A stretch of DNA of 38,984 bases. It comes from Myxococcales bacterium (GTDB lineage Bacteria > Myxococcota_A > Polyangia > Haliangiales > Haliangiaceae). The translations under genes and the position numbers were made by a program. Where the stretch lies: contig CANKMW010000091.1 in the NCBI GenBank assembly GCA_947483555.1, positions 1-38,984 on the forward strand. The letters run 5' to 3'. The notes under the pieces were generated by a model that saw nothing but the letters and a program-made list of their open reading frames with translations, did no database searches and had not been told where the DNA came from. Positions 1 through 16,112 of the stretch are shown here, one piece after another. Positions within the stretch are counted from its first letter, which is position 1. Each line of letters opens with the position of its first letter.

Positions 1-863
1 GCGGCGTGGGATCTCGAGCGACGCGAACACCTCCGTCGCGAGCGGATCGAGGGACGGCGCGATGATGACATCCCACTGCGGAGAGAGAGATACTCCCGCG
101 CGGACGAGAGGAAGCAACGCGACGACGGTGAGGGCGCTGCTCCGCCGCGGCGCGAGGCCCTCCCGCTCACTGCACGTGAACCGCTGCGCGATGTCGTCTA
201 GGACGGGGGTCATCCTCGTCGGATCGACGACGGCCGAAACCGCGTGTGCGAGCTCCGCTGCCTCCGGTGGGAGGCGAAATGCAGGGGCCATTCCGCCGTA
301 CGCGCCCGAGAAGGTCTGCACCGCCAACTCCCATCGATCCAGAAGATCCTGCGTCGAGGGAGGCGACGCATCCATGTTTGCCCAACGCCGTCGAGGAAGG
401 CCTGCGGCAGGCATCGCGCGCGTGGCGTTGGGCAGCAGATAGGTCGTCGCAAGTCCGCGAATCGTCGCCTGCTCTTCTGCGGTGAACGCCTCGAAAGGCT
501 CCACCTCGGGCGTATCGGAGTGAACCCAGCGGGCCATGAGGCCGCCGAGGTCAGCGACGAGCGCCCCGGCTCGACGCGTGAACGGACCAGGCTCGGCGGC
601 GGCCGCACGAGGAAGGAGCAGCGCCGACAGCTCGCGCGTCGCGCTCCGACGTCGGGCGAGCTCGGCGACCACGCGGGATTGTCCATCATGCGGGCGCGCC
701 AGGGTGTACGTCGACGCCCAGGCGCATTCGAACCATGGGAACTCGGTCCGCTCGGGTGCCCAGCGTGGCGCGTCCCACGACAGCCACGCCTCGAGCCCAT
801 CGACTTCTTGCTGGAAGCCATGCGACGGATCCGCGCGAAGGGCTGCGAGCGCGGACGCGCCGA

Positions 864-8426
<7,563 letters not shown>

Positions 8427-8624
8427 GATCCCTCGTGGGGTCGCGCCCGCCGCCGGCACCTTTCCCGTCGGTGCGGACAGCGCGCTCTAGCGGCCCCGAA
8501 TGCGGTTGGAATCGTACCACCCGGTCCGCGCCGCCCGCGATGCGCCACGGGGCGAAATCGCCAGTGCTTCCGCCGGCGAGCCGGTGTAGTTGCGGGTGCG
8601 GTTACGGCTGGGGTATCGAGGTCT
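8427..8624. other. Divergent intergenic region, TPR / RluA genes
   Basis: This 198 bp region separates two divergent starts. I see the GAGG ribosome site of the TPR gene at its left end, but no clear sigma-70 hexamers, no strong sigma-54 match and no sizeable palindrome. Confidence 0.4.
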
Positions 8625-9320
8625 GTGGACGTGCTGTTCGAGGACGCCGAGGTCGTGGCCGTCGACAAGCCGGCCGGCCTGGCCGTGATCCCTGAAAGGA
8701 CCGGCGACCCCGCTGTGTCAGTCCGGCACATGCTCGAGGCCGCGCGCGGCGAACCGCTGTGGGTGGTCCACCGCATCGACAAGGACACCTCGGGGGTGGT
8801 GGTGCTGGCGCGGTCGGCGTCGGCGCACCGCTGGCTCAACGACGCCTTCGCGGCGCGGCGCGTGCACAAGCGGTATATCGCGCTCGCGGCTGGCGATCTG
8901 CCGGGCGAGCGGGTGGTCGACGTGGCCCTGGTCGAGGCCCGCCGCGGCAAGTCGCGGCCGGCAGGAGTCGGCGAGCCCGGGAAGCCGTCGGTGACCGGAT
9001 TCCGCGAGATCCAGCGCTGGCACCGGGGCGCGGGCGAGACCGTCACCCTGCTCGAGGCGCGCCCCGAGACCGGCCGCCATCATCAGATCCGGGTCCATCT
9101 GCGCAGCCTGGAGGCGCCGATCCTGTTCGATCCGCTCTACGGCAAGCGGACGCTGCGCGGCATGCTGGACGGCGCGCCATGCGCACGACTTGCGCTCCAC
9201 GCCGCGCGGCTGGAGGTCGAGCGGCCGGACGGACGGACGCTGGTGGTCGAGGCGCCGCTGGCGGCGGATCTGATGGCGCTGCGGGGATGGCTGGATGCGG
9301 AGTGGGCGGCCCCGCGCTGA
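8625..9320 (+). CDS. RluA-family RNA pseudouridine synthase
   Basis: A 231-residue enzyme predicted to isomerise specific uridines in rRNA or tRNA to pseudouridine. It opens with the usual strand and VDKPAGLAV motif. It carries the family signature HRIDKDTSG at about residues 48-56, whose Asp is the catalytic nucleophile, then a late RHHQIRVHL motif and an LFDPLYG segment. There is no N-terminal S4 domain, so it is the short RluA/RluC-core form. The start is uncertain: GTG at 8625 (GAGG only 3 nt upstream) or GTG at 8631 (GAGG 9 nt upstream). Its stop at 9318-9320 directly abuts the stop of the convergent lipoprotein gene, leaving no intergenic base. Target uridine cannot be told from sequence. 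Confidence 0.9.
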   Translation: MDVLFEDAEVVAVDKPAGLAVIPERTGDPAVSVRHMLEAARGEPLWVVHRIDKDTSGVVVLARSASAHRWLNDAFAARRVHKRYIALAAGDLPGERVVDVALVEARRGKSRPAGVGEPGKPSVTGFREIQRWHRGAGETVTLLEARPETGRHHQIRVHLRSLEAPILFDPLYGKRTLRGMLDGAPCARLALHAARLEVERPDGRTLVVEAPLAADLMALRGWLDAEWAAPR

Positions 9321-10286
9321 TCAGCCGTCGAACCGCAAGGTCAGCACCCACGCCTCCCACCGTCGCTGGAACGCCGCCATGTCGGACTCGCCGAGGGTCG
9401 TGACCAGCGTGTCGTAGCCGGTCGGATCGCTGGCCCGCGCCGCCCGCATCGCCCGATAGAACCCGCGCAGCGTGCCCTGCTGCTGCAGGTAATAGAGGAG
9501 GTAGCGCGCCTGGGCGTAGTTGGTGCCGCGATCGCGGGTGTAGAAGGCGTGCTCGCTCGTCGCGGTGAGTGCCCGGAACGTCGGCACCTCGCCGGCGCGG
9601 ATCGCCTCCTGCAGCCCGGCCAGGCGCCAGTTGGTCTCGCCGACGATGTGGCCATCGAGCTCGGAGCTCTGCTCGAACAGCGAGCCCAGCCCCTCGTTGA
9701 GCCACGCCGGCGCGCCCGGAAAGTCGGCCTCGACGTACGGGTGCACGATCTCGTGGACCAGGGTGCCGCCGCCGGTGGCGATGTTCATGAACAGGCCGCC
9801 GTGCTCGCTCGAGTAGAAGCCGTAGGGCGTGCCCGGCGTCTCGCCGGTGAGCGCGCGCACGCCGCGCTGGTAACTGCTCGCGTCGCCGAACAGATAGATG
9901 TCGAGGATGCGGGCCGGCCGCGCGTCGAAGAAGTCGGCCTCGAAGTGCTCGACCGCCCAGCGCACGGTGCCGGCGCGTCGCTTGACCACGTCCACGCCGC
10001 CGTCACCCACCACCACGAACGGCGCCTCGACGTGGATGGCGAGCTCGCCGAGCCCGAGCCCGGCGAGGCGCTCGCGCAGCGCGGCGATGTGAGCGTCGAG
10101 CTCGGCGGTCGAGGTGCCCGCGGCCTTCGGCGTCTCGGTCGGCGCGTCCGGCGACGGCGGTCGGGGCTTCGGGTCGTCGCTCATGTCGGCCACCTCGCCG
10201 GGCGTGACCCGCTCGGGGCCGGCGCGTCCCGAGCAGGCCGCGGCCAGCGCGGCGACGAGCACGGACGCGACTCCGGGGCGGTTCAT
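9321..10286 (-). CDS. Lipoprotein with HExxH metallopeptidase motif (DUF1570-like)
   Basis: A 321-residue protein with a lipoprotein signal peptide (lipobox LAAAC, Cys18), so it should be anchored to a membrane facing the periplasm or cell surface. A Pro/Thr-rich linker (about residues 30-60) leads to a domain with HEIVH at 178-182, followed by WLNEGL with Glu198. This is the HExxH...NEG arrangement of gluzincin-type zinc peptidases such as the DUF1570 group, in which the two His and the later Glu bind zinc and the HE glutamate is catalytic. The ATG at 10284-10286 is preceded directly by an in-frame GTG (10287-10289), and AGG overlaps both, so the exact start is uncertain. Substrate unknown. 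The gene converges on the RluA-type gene without a gap. Confidence 0.75.
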   Translation of the reverse strand: MNRPGVASVLVAALAAACSGRAGPERVTPGEVADMSDDPKPRPPSPDAPTETPKAAGTSTAELDAHIAALRERLAGLGLGELAIHVEAPFVVVGDGGVDVVKRRAGTVRWAVEHFEADFFDARPARILDIYLFGDASSYQRGVRALTGETPGTPYGFYSSEHGGLFMNIATGGGTLVHEIVHPYVEADFPGAPAWLNEGLGSLFEQSSELDGHIVGETNWRLAGLQEAIRAGEVPTFRALTATSEHAFYTRDRGTNYAQARYLLYYLQQQGTLRGFYRAMRAARASDPTGYDTLVTTLGESDMAAFQRRWEAWVLTLRFDG

Positions 10287-10354
10287 CACCTCGAGCGTGA
10301 CACGGCGCGGGTCAGGAGGTTGCGATCACACTCGGCGCAGTCCGCGCGAGGCCG

Positions 10355-12118
10355 TCAGTCCCACGACCCGTGCGGCTGGACGACGGGCCCCGACCCTGGC
10401 GGAGGCGGCGGCGGATCCCAGCCAGGCGGCGGCAGGGGCGGTATCGGCCCAGGGGGCGGCGGCTCGTCGCTCGGACCGCAGGGTGGATCGTCGATCGAAT
10501 CCGCGGGTGGACACCAACCGGTGAGATCGGTGCAGCCCGGCGGCGGCAGACACCCGGGCAGCGGCGGACACGTCAGCGGGCAGTTCAGGGGAGCCGCACA
10601 CGTCGCCGGGGTCGGCACCATGCCGCCCGTGGCCGTGCCATGCGCGGCCTGGTACTGCCTCACCGTCGGGAAGATCGGCGACGGACACCAGCTGCGCGAC
10701 GTGCGACCATCGTCGATGAAGGCGAGCGCGGCGCGCAGCCCCGTGGCCGGGCTGACATCGAACGCGTTGCACGCTCCCCCGGTGGTCGAGAGCGTCGGCG
10801 CCGCCTTGCCGACGATCGGCCCGACGCCGATCCCGAACGTGGAGGCGTAGCGACAGGTGTTGACGAAGCTCTGGCTGGCCACGAGGTCGACGTACATGCC
10901 GGCCACGACGCCGCTGCTGGCGACATCGGGGTGCTGGAGGTACTGCTCCTTGTCGTCGACGACCTCGCAGTCGTTGAGACGATCGGTCGCGACCTGCTGC
11001 GACGCGGTGTAGTCGTGGTTGAAGTTGTAGAGCGAGATCGGGGTTCCGTTGGTCCCGGTCGTCACCTTGGTCACCATCGCGGCCATGTAGTCGTGAGCCA
11101 TCGGGGTGCCGTCCCAGCGCACGTCGTTCGGGTTCATGTTCCAGGCGTGGGGCACGATGAAGCCGCTGGCGCTTGCCGCCGGGATGCGCTGGAAGATGCT
11201 CCAGGTCCCGACCGGCGACCACGCGACGTGGCGATTGAACCGGAGGCCAGCGACGTGAAACGTGCGCGGCGCCACCAGGCGCCCGAAGGTGGTGGCCGAC
11301 GACGACAGCGCGAGCTGGGTCGGGTTGCCCTCACCGACCGCGGGCGCGGCCGCGTCGGCGCGCCCGCAGTGCCAGGTCGGCTGGCCCGTGGTGGGATCGA
11401 GGAACACGGCGCACGCGCCGGTGACCTGATCGGCGAAGGCGTGGATCTCCGTCGTCACGCCGACCGGCACCAGCAGCGCCATGGTCGCGAAGTAGTTGTC
11501 GCAGGCGAACGCCTTGCCCAGCAGCACCGAGTGGGTCCGGCCCAGCAGGCTGACCGTGATGCCCGGATCGACCAGGCGGTCGGTGAGCACGGAGTACATC
11601 GGCACGCGCACCAGGTCGCTCGACCGCGTCGAGATCTGGCCCGCGCTCGCGCCGCGAACCATCCAGCTCTCGCAGTTGGCGGAGACGTCGGCCAGGGTCC
11701 GCTGCCACGGTGGCACGGCCGCGCTGCGCATCGAACCGCCGCCGTTGTCGACGTGGCCGGTCACCGACAGCACGTTGCCCGCGAGCACGATCGGGTGCGG
11801 CAGGGTCTCGACGCAGATGCGGCTCGTCGACGTCGTCACCATGCGCGCGACCACCTTGCGGAAGTCGGCCGCCTCGGTGGTGTCGAGCACGACCACGGCC
11901 GGAGCGCTCAGGCCGCCCAGCAAGCCGTTCATGCTCGCGTTCATCGACGCGTTCATGCTCGCGTTCATGCTCGCGTTCATGCTCGCGTTCATGCTCGCGT
12001 TCATGCTCGCGTTCATCGACGCGTGTTGCGCTTCCTCTCCGAGGTCGACCGACTCGGTGCAGGCAACGGCGGCGATCGCCGCGCTCGCGTAGGCGCACTT
12101 GAGGAGCAGACGTGCCAT
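10355..12118 (-). CDS. Lipoprotein with eight ASMN tetrapeptide repeats and Pro-rich tail
   Basis: A 587-residue secreted lipoprotein (lipobox AVAC, Cys20). Just after the lipidation site come eight tandem Ala-Ser-Met-Asn units, then GLLGGL. The body of about 450 residues is unfamiliar and has scattered cysteines. The last about 60 residues are Cys/Pro/Gly-rich and end in long proline runs. The ATG at 12116-12118 follows a GGGAGGGC ribosome site. Short Met-Asn or Leu-Asn-Gly repeats near the N terminus are, as far as I recall, seen in other myxobacterial hypothetical proteins, but I know no function. The body resembles no enzyme I can name. The gene is divergent from a Ser/Thr kinase gene across a 132 bp, comparatively AT-rich intergenic region. 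Confidence 0.75.
   Translation of the reverse strand: MARLLLKCAYASAAIAAVACTESVDLGEEAQHASMNASMNASMNASMNASMNASMNASMNASMNGLLGGLSAPAVVVLDTTEAADFRKVVARMVTTSTSRICVETLPHPIVLAGNVLSVTGHVDNGGGSMRSAAVPPWQRTLADVSANCESWMVRGASAGQISTRSSDLVRVPMYSVLTDRLVDPGITVSLLGRTHSVLLGKAFACDNYFATMALLVPVGVTTEIHAFADQVTGACAVFLDPTTGQPTWHCGRADAAAPAVGEGNPTQLALSSSATTFGRLVAPRTFHVAGLRFNRHVAWSPVGTWSIFQRIPAASASGFIVPHAWNMNPNDVRWDGTPMAHDYMAAMVTKVTTGTNGTPISLYNFNHDYTASQQVATDRLNDCEVVDDKEQYLQHPDVASSGVVAGMYVDLVASQSFVNTCRYASTFGIGVGPIVGKAAPTLSTTGGACNAFDVSPATGLRAALAFIDDGRTSRSWCPSPIFPTVRQYQAAHGTATGGMVPTPATCAAPLNCPLTCPPLPGCLPPPGCTDLTGWCPPADSIDDPPCGPSDEPPPPGPIPPLPPPGWDPPPPPPGSGPVVQPHGSWD
11927..12022 (-). repeat. 12-bp coding tandem repeat (8 units, Met-Asn-Ala-Ser)
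   Basis: Eight head-to-tail 12 bp units encode the ASMN repeat. On the minus strand every unit begins ATGAACGCG, and the last codon is AGC or TCG. Six units carry AGC. Units with TCG occur near each end, so the array is almost homogeneous at the DNA level. That implies recent slippage or unequal exchange. Copy number could vary in frame without disrupting the protein. Confidence 0.9.
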
Positions 12119-12250
12119 GGAGCCCTCCCAGGTTTCTTGGTGAAGTCCCCCCTCACCCCTGTGGTACCATCCACTGTATTCGAGGTAAGGCGAGTTACAC
12201 CATCGAAAAGCGTAGCAATCTCAACATGCTACAAGGACTGACATCGACGG
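12119..12250. promoter_or_regulatory. Divergent promoter region, lipoprotein / kinase
   Basis: This 132 bp region between two divergent start codons is clearly less GC-rich than the flanking genes, as expected for a promoter. The left part holds the GGGAGGGC ribosome site of the lipoprotein gene. No convincing -35/-10 pair or sigma-54 match is visible. The kinase start at 12251 lacks a good ribosome site. Confidence 0.5.
12212..12232. promoter_or_regulatory. Perfect inverted repeat GTAGCA-N9-TGCTAC (possible operator)
   Basis: Two perfect 6 bp arms separated by 9 bp lie 18 bp before the kinase start codon. The size and spacing fit a dimeric regulator site; as RNA it would be only a weak hairpin. 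It is the only palindrome I noticed in this intergenic region. Confidence 0.4.
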
Positions 12251-13576
12251 ATGTCTGACGAAACGCCCAGGACAGTCAACCTCGGAGCACCAGGTCCTGA
12301 CGACCCGGTCGACGAGCTTCCACCGGGCTCGGTCGTCGGTGCTTTCAAGATCACGGCCAGTCTCGCGGCGGGTGGCGGCGGTCGGGTCTACGCCGCCGAG
12401 CATCGCGTGCTCAGCCGCCGCGCCGCGGTGAAGGTGCTGCACCGTCACCTCGCCGTGCAGCCGGAGATGGTGGAGCGATTCGTGCGCGAGGCCAAGGCGG
12501 TGAACCGCATCGCTCACCCCAACATCGTCGACATCTACGAGCTGGGCGTGCTCGAGGATGGTCGTCCGTACTACGTGATGGAGCTGATCGACGGTTCGGA
12601 TCTGGCCACCGAGATCCGGCGGCGCGGACGGATGTCGCCGCACGACGCGCTCGCGGTGCTGACGCCGCTCTGCGACGCGCTGCACGCCGCGCATCAAGCC
12701 GGCGTCGTCCATCGCGATCTCAAGGCCAGCAACGTGCTGATCGGGACCCGTGAAGGACGGCAGGTGATCAAGCTCCATGATTTCGGGATCGCCAAGCTGA
12801 TCGACCCGACCGGCGAGTCGGCGCTGACCGCGTTCGGCCGCCGCCTGGGCACGCCCTACGCGATGGCCCCCGAGCAGATCCGCGGCGAGGCGGTCGATCA
12901 TCGAGCCGACATCTATGCAATGGGTGTGCTCGTGTTCCAGTTGCTGACCGGGACCTATCCGTTCGCCGCCGAAGATCCGGCGGATCTCGAGGCGATGCAC
13001 CTGACCCAGCCCCCGCCGCGTCCCAGCACGCGGGCCCCGGTGGCGCCCGCGCTCGAGGGCGTGGTCCTGCGCTGCCTGGCCAAACGTGCCGCCGACCGCT
13101 ATCCCGACGTGCCGGCGGTGCTGGCTGCGTACCGGGCCGCGCTCAGCGACGAGGTCGGAGCCGGACCTACGCTTGGCGTGGCCATCCACGTGGAGGCGCC
13201 CCTCGACGACGCCACCTCGCCCGAAGCCGCTGATCTGGTTGGAGATGCCCTCGATCGCATCGAGAGCCTGCTGGCCGCGGCCGGCTACACGCTGCCGCTG
13301 CAGCTCGCGGGCGCGTTGCTGGCCGTCCGTGCGATCGCCGACGCTTCGCCGTCGCCCGACGTGGCCGCCGCGCTCGGCGACGTCGACGCCGTGTTGCGCA
13401 TCGCCGGCGACGACGCGCCGCGCTGGACCGTGGTCGTCAACGTCGATCGCTTTCAGCTTCGCGCCGGCAAGCCGTTCTCGGGGCCGCTGCTCCAGATCTC
13501 GTCCTGGGTGACAGGTGTCTCGCCGGGGGTGACGGTCACCCCGGCTGCCCGCGGCCGGCTCGCGCCCACCGGCTGA
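12251..13576 (+). CDS. Cytosolic Ser/Thr protein kinase (Hanks type)
   Basis: A 441-residue kinase with all core motifs. The glycine-rich loop is LAAGGGGRVY, in which Ala replaces the first loop glycine. AVK gives Lys61, a Glu in FVREAK is at about 80, HRDLKASN spans 154-161, DFG spans 177-179, and APEQ is at about 206. The kinase domain ends near residue 300. A further 140-residue domain (DDATSPEAADLVGDALDRIE onward) is unfamiliar and may sense or bind something. There is no transmembrane helix, unlike the membrane kinases later in the window, so it should act in the cytosol. The ATG has no nearby ribosome site (AAGG is 15-18 nt away), so translation may be weak or leaderless. It is divergent from the ASMN lipoprotein gene. 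Confidence 0.93.
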   Translation: MSDETPRTVNLGAPGPDDPVDELPPGSVVGAFKITASLAAGGGGRVYAAEHRVLSRRAAVKVLHRHLAVQPEMVERFVREAKAVNRIAHPNIVDIYELGVLEDGRPYYVMELIDGSDLATEIRRRGRMSPHDALAVLTPLCDALHAAHQAGVVHRDLKASNVLIGTREGRQVIKLHDFGIAKLIDPTGESALTAFGRRLGTPYAMAPEQIRGEAVDHRADIYAMGVLVFQLLTGTYPFAAEDPADLEAMHLTQPPPRPSTRAPVAPALEGVVLRCLAKRAADRYPDVPAVLAAYRAALSDEVGAGPTLGVAIHVEAPLDDATSPEAADLVGDALDRIESLLAAAGYTLPLQLAGALLAVRAIADASPSPDVAAALGDVDAVLRIAGDDAPRWTVVVNVDRFQLRAGKPFSGPLLQISSWVTGVSPGVTVTPAARGRLAPTG

Positions 13577-13629
13577 CGCCGCTCACGGCGACGGTCACGA
13601 TCACGAGCACTGATCCGATCGACGGCGCC

Positions 13630-13656
13630 GCGGTGTCACGCTGGAGGTGACGCCGC
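13630..13656 (+). terminator. Stable 10-bp hairpin, likely terminator of the kinase gene
   Basis: GCGGTGTCAC and GTGACGCCGC form a 10 bp stem with one G-U pair and a 7 nt loop, 53 bp after the kinase stop codon. There is no long T tract, so it may slow polymerase or need Rho. It ends 4 bp before a sigma-54-like promoter for the next gene, so it may also insulate that promoter from read-through. Confidence 0.5.
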
Positions 13657-13660
13657 CTTC

Positions 13661-13676
13661 TGGCCCGCCTGTTGCT
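13661..13676 (+). promoter_or_regulatory. Sigma-54-type -24/-12 promoter before PLA2-like lipoprotein
   Basis: TGGCCCG-N4-TTGCT differs from the sigma-54 consensus TGGCACG-N4-TTGC(A/T) at one base and keeps the invariant GG-N10-GC spacing (GG 13662-13663, GC 13674-13675). Transcription would start near 13687, just before the GGAGG ribosome site at 13689-13693 and the ATG at 13700. Confidence 0.6.
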
Positions 13677-13699
13677 GAGCAACGGAGCGGAGGTGCCAG

Positions 13700-14437
13700 A
13701 TGATCGTGAACCGACTCGCCCATCTCGTCAGCTTGATCGTCCTCTTCGCCGTGAGCGGCTGCGTCGACGACGCCACCAACACGCGCCCCGAGCTGCGGGT
13801 GGCGCCGGAGGTGACGCTCGAATCGGGGTACATGAAGCCGCTCGGGCAGACCACCCACATCTACGTCGGCGACGAGGCGTGGGGCCATGTGTGGTGGCCC
13901 GCGGGCCTGGTCGAGGCCGGCGCTGATCGCTACGACCTCAGCGAGCAGCAGATCGTCGCCGCGCGCGCGGCCTCGGACGAGGAAATCGATGGCATGGGCC
14001 TGGTCGCCTACACCGCGATCACCCGCCATCGCCAGCAGTCCGCGCTGTTCAGCCACTACAACCCGGCCGACGCGCTCGACAAGACCTGCACGTGGGCGCC
14101 CGACGAATGGTCCTGGTGCAAGCGCTGGGCGACCCGCACCGTGTACACCGGCTGCTTCGGCTCGCACCAGGAGACCTACTGCGCCGAGTGGGGTGGCGAC
14201 TGCAACATCTTCAGCGGCAAGGGCTGTCCGCAGCGGAACTGCGACTGCTGCAACCAGCACGACAACTCCTACTTCACGGGAGGGACCTGCGCCCAGAAGG
14301 CCGCCGCCGACAAGGCCCTGGGAGAATGTGTCACCCGCTGTCTCGGCGGACGAGACGTCATCGGCGGCGCCTACGGGTGGGCGACCCGGAAGTTCGGCGG
14401 TGGCAACTACCACGACCCGGCCGGCAACGGCTGCTGA
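13700..14437 (+). CDS. Phospholipase A2-like cysteine-rich lipoprotein
   Basis: A 245-residue lipoprotein (lipobox VSGC, Cys21). The N-terminal half is unfamiliar. The Cys-rich C-terminal half contains CDCCNQHDNSY, matching the secreted phospholipase A2 active-site motif CCxxHDxCY except that Ser190 replaces the last Cys. Sixteen residues after the His-Asp pair, ADKALGEC resembles the CDxxAAxC segment that supplies the second catalytic Asp in PLA2 enzymes. His187, Asp188 and Asp204 are therefore candidate active-site residues for calcium-dependent hydrolysis of phospholipid sn-2 esters. I see no clear YGCxCG calcium loop, so activity is uncertain. The start is supported by GGAGG 6 nt upstream. 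The gene is convergent with the OPT transporter (12 bp between stops). It is a distant relative of the protein encoded at 17206-18177. Confidence 0.7.
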   Translation: MIVNRLAHLVSLIVLFAVSGCVDDATNTRPELRVAPEVTLESGYMKPLGQTTHIYVGDEAWGHVWWPAGLVEAGADRYDLSEQQIVAARAASDEEIDGMGLVAYTAITRHRQQSALFSHYNPADALDKTCTWAPDEWSWCKRWATRTVYTGCFGSHQETYCAEWGGDCNIFSGKGCPQRNCDCCNQHDNSYFTGGTCAQKAAADKALGECVTRCLGGRDVIGGAYGWATRKFGGGNYHDPAGNGC

Positions 14438-14449
14438 CCCGACCGACCA

Positions 14450-16105
14450 TCACAGGACACCGCCGACCCTCAGGCCGGCGATGATGGTGCCCAGCGTCGC
14501 CTCGCCCAGGATCGCGCCGGTGCCGACGATGGGCAGGGTGTCGGCGACGCGCGGGCGGTTGCGGCCGAGCGCTGCGGCCAGCACGCCGCCGGCGACGATC
14601 GGCAGCCCGAACGACATCGGCAGCAGGAAGCCGATGCCGATCGCGGTCGGCGACGGGACGAAGCGGCGGAGGCCGGGGCCAGCGGCGATGGCCAGCGCCG
14701 CGCCGCACGCGGCGGCGATCAGCGCCGCCACGCCGGCACCGTCGGGCACACCGGCGCCGCCGCCCAGGAGCGCGTTGGTGGTGGCGGCCCAGGTCTGGGC
14801 GAAGGGCGCGGGCAGATCGGCGCCGCCGACGGTGTAGGCCTCGCGCAGCAGCACGAACGTCGGCATCGCGACCAGCGCACCGACCACGGTGCCGACCGCG
14901 AGGGCGACCACCTGACGGCGCCAGGAAGCACCGAGGAGGTGCCCGGTCTTGAACGCCCACAACCCGGTGGCGCTGTGCACCACGACGCCCGCGGCGACGG
15001 CGCCGGGAACCAGGATCCCGTTCGCCGTGGACGCGACCGGCGCCACGGCGATCTGGGCGACCGCACCGAGCGGCCCGGCCGGTGAGACGTCCGACTCACC
15101 GGCGACGCGCGCGCCGATCAGACCGAGGAGCGGCGCGATGCCGACGCCGATCAGCACGGCGAGCAGCGGCGCGTCGAGGGCCAGGGTCGCGACCATCACG
15201 GTCGCGGTCAAGGCCGCCACCGCGGTGACGACCTGACGCGGCGCGGGCCGAGCGAGGGTCCGGCCGATCAGCGCGCGGCGCTCGAGCACCAGGCTGACGA
15301 TCGACCCCGACAGGATCAGCGCCAGGCCGGGCCAGACCAGCCAGCCGGCGAGGGCGTCGTAGCTCGGGGACAGGCCGCGGGAATCGACGAGCCACGGTCC
15401 GAGGACGAGCCAGGCCGCGACGCTGCCGACGCCGATCGCGATGGCGGTCGGCGCACCGACGAGGAAGCCGACGCCGAGCATCATCGGGCTGGGCGCCGCG
15501 CCGTATCCGAGCATGGCCGGGTCGGTGTACGCGCCGGGCGCGGGCAACGGCAGGAGCCCGGGCACGATCGCCGGCCGCGCGTCGCGGAACCAGACCACGA
15601 CCGCCGCCACCGCGGCGGTCACGGTGAGGGGCAGGATCCGGCCCGAGCCGCGATCACGCTGGAGCGCACCGATCAGCTCGGCCGTCACCTGGCCGGTGGG
15701 GAACGGCAACGCGCGCTGCTCGATCAGCGCCGCTCGCAACGCGACCGCCACGCCGATCCCGAGCGCGGCCGTGCCCAGCCCGAGGATGGTGAGCGCGAGC
15801 GGCGACGGTGTGTCGCCGGCAAGGTACAGGGCCGTGGCGGCGCCGCTGATGCCGATGGTGTTGGCCATGCCCGCCGCCGCCGTGGCCGTGGTCTGGATCG
15901 TGTTGAGCTCGTGCGCGGTGGCCGCGGCCGCACCGGCGCGGACCAGCACCGCGCAGATCGCGAAGCCGAGCAGGACGGCCGTGACGTTGCCGCCGTCGGT
16001 GATGCCGGTCTTGAGCCCGACGTAGGTGTTGACCACGGCGAGGAGCGCGCCGAGCAGCGCGCCGACGAGGAGCGTTCGAGCCCCCAGCTCGGAGCGCACA
16101 GCCAC
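14450..16105 (-). CDS. OPT-family oligopeptide transporter
   Basis: A 551-residue, extremely hydrophobic protein with about 14 or more membrane segments. It has OPT-family features: an early NTYVGLKTGITDGGNV segment after the first helix, an HELNTIQT stretch, and a late GIGFLLPMSFGLPIVAGG helix pair. OPT proteins import small peptides or metal-chelate peptides using the proton gradient across the inner membrane. It is somewhat shorter than the usual 600-700 residues. I chose the GTG at 16103-16105; a second GTG lies at 16097-16099 and there is no in-frame ATG nearby. It starts 7 nt after the stop of the trypsin-like protease and is the third gene of a minus-strand operon, so peptide uptake coupled to extracellular proteolysis is a reasonable inference. 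Confidence 0.88.
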   Translation of the reverse strand: MAVRSELGARTLLVGALLGALLAVVNTYVGLKTGITDGGNVTAVLLGFAICAVLVRAGAAAATAHELNTIQTTATAAAGMANTIGISGAATALYLAGDTPSPLALTILGLGTAALGIGVAVALRAALIEQRALPFPTGQVTAELIGALQRDRGSGRILPLTVTAAVAAVVVWFRDARPAIVPGLLPLPAPGAYTDPAMLGYGAAPSPMMLGVGFLVGAPTAIAIGVGSVAAWLVLGPWLVDSRGLSPSYDALAGWLVWPGLALILSGSIVSLVLERRALIGRTLARPAPRQVVTAVAALTATVMVATLALDAPLLAVLIGVGIAPLLGLIGARVAGESDVSPAGPLGAVAQIAVAPVASTANGILVPGAVAAGVVVHSATGLWAFKTGHLLGASWRRQVVALAVGTVVGALVAMPTFVLLREAYTVGGADLPAPFAQTWAATTNALLGGGAGVPDGAGVAALIAAACGAALAIAAGPGLRRFVPSPTAIGIGFLLPMSFGLPIVAGGVLAAALGRNRPRVADTLPIVGTGAILGEATLGTIIAGLRVGGVL

Positions 16106-16112
16106 GGCACGA

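Noticed and set aside
8470..8570. GG-N10-GC match upstream of the giant TPR gene on the minus strand
   Set aside because: Only the bare GG/GC spacing fits (TGGCGC...GGGC). The TT of the -12 box is missing, and such matches are common at this GC content.
11927..12022. Possible CRISPR-like array
   Set aside because: Units are 12 bp, contiguous and without spacers, and they encode an in-frame tetrapeptide; it is a coding tandem repeat.
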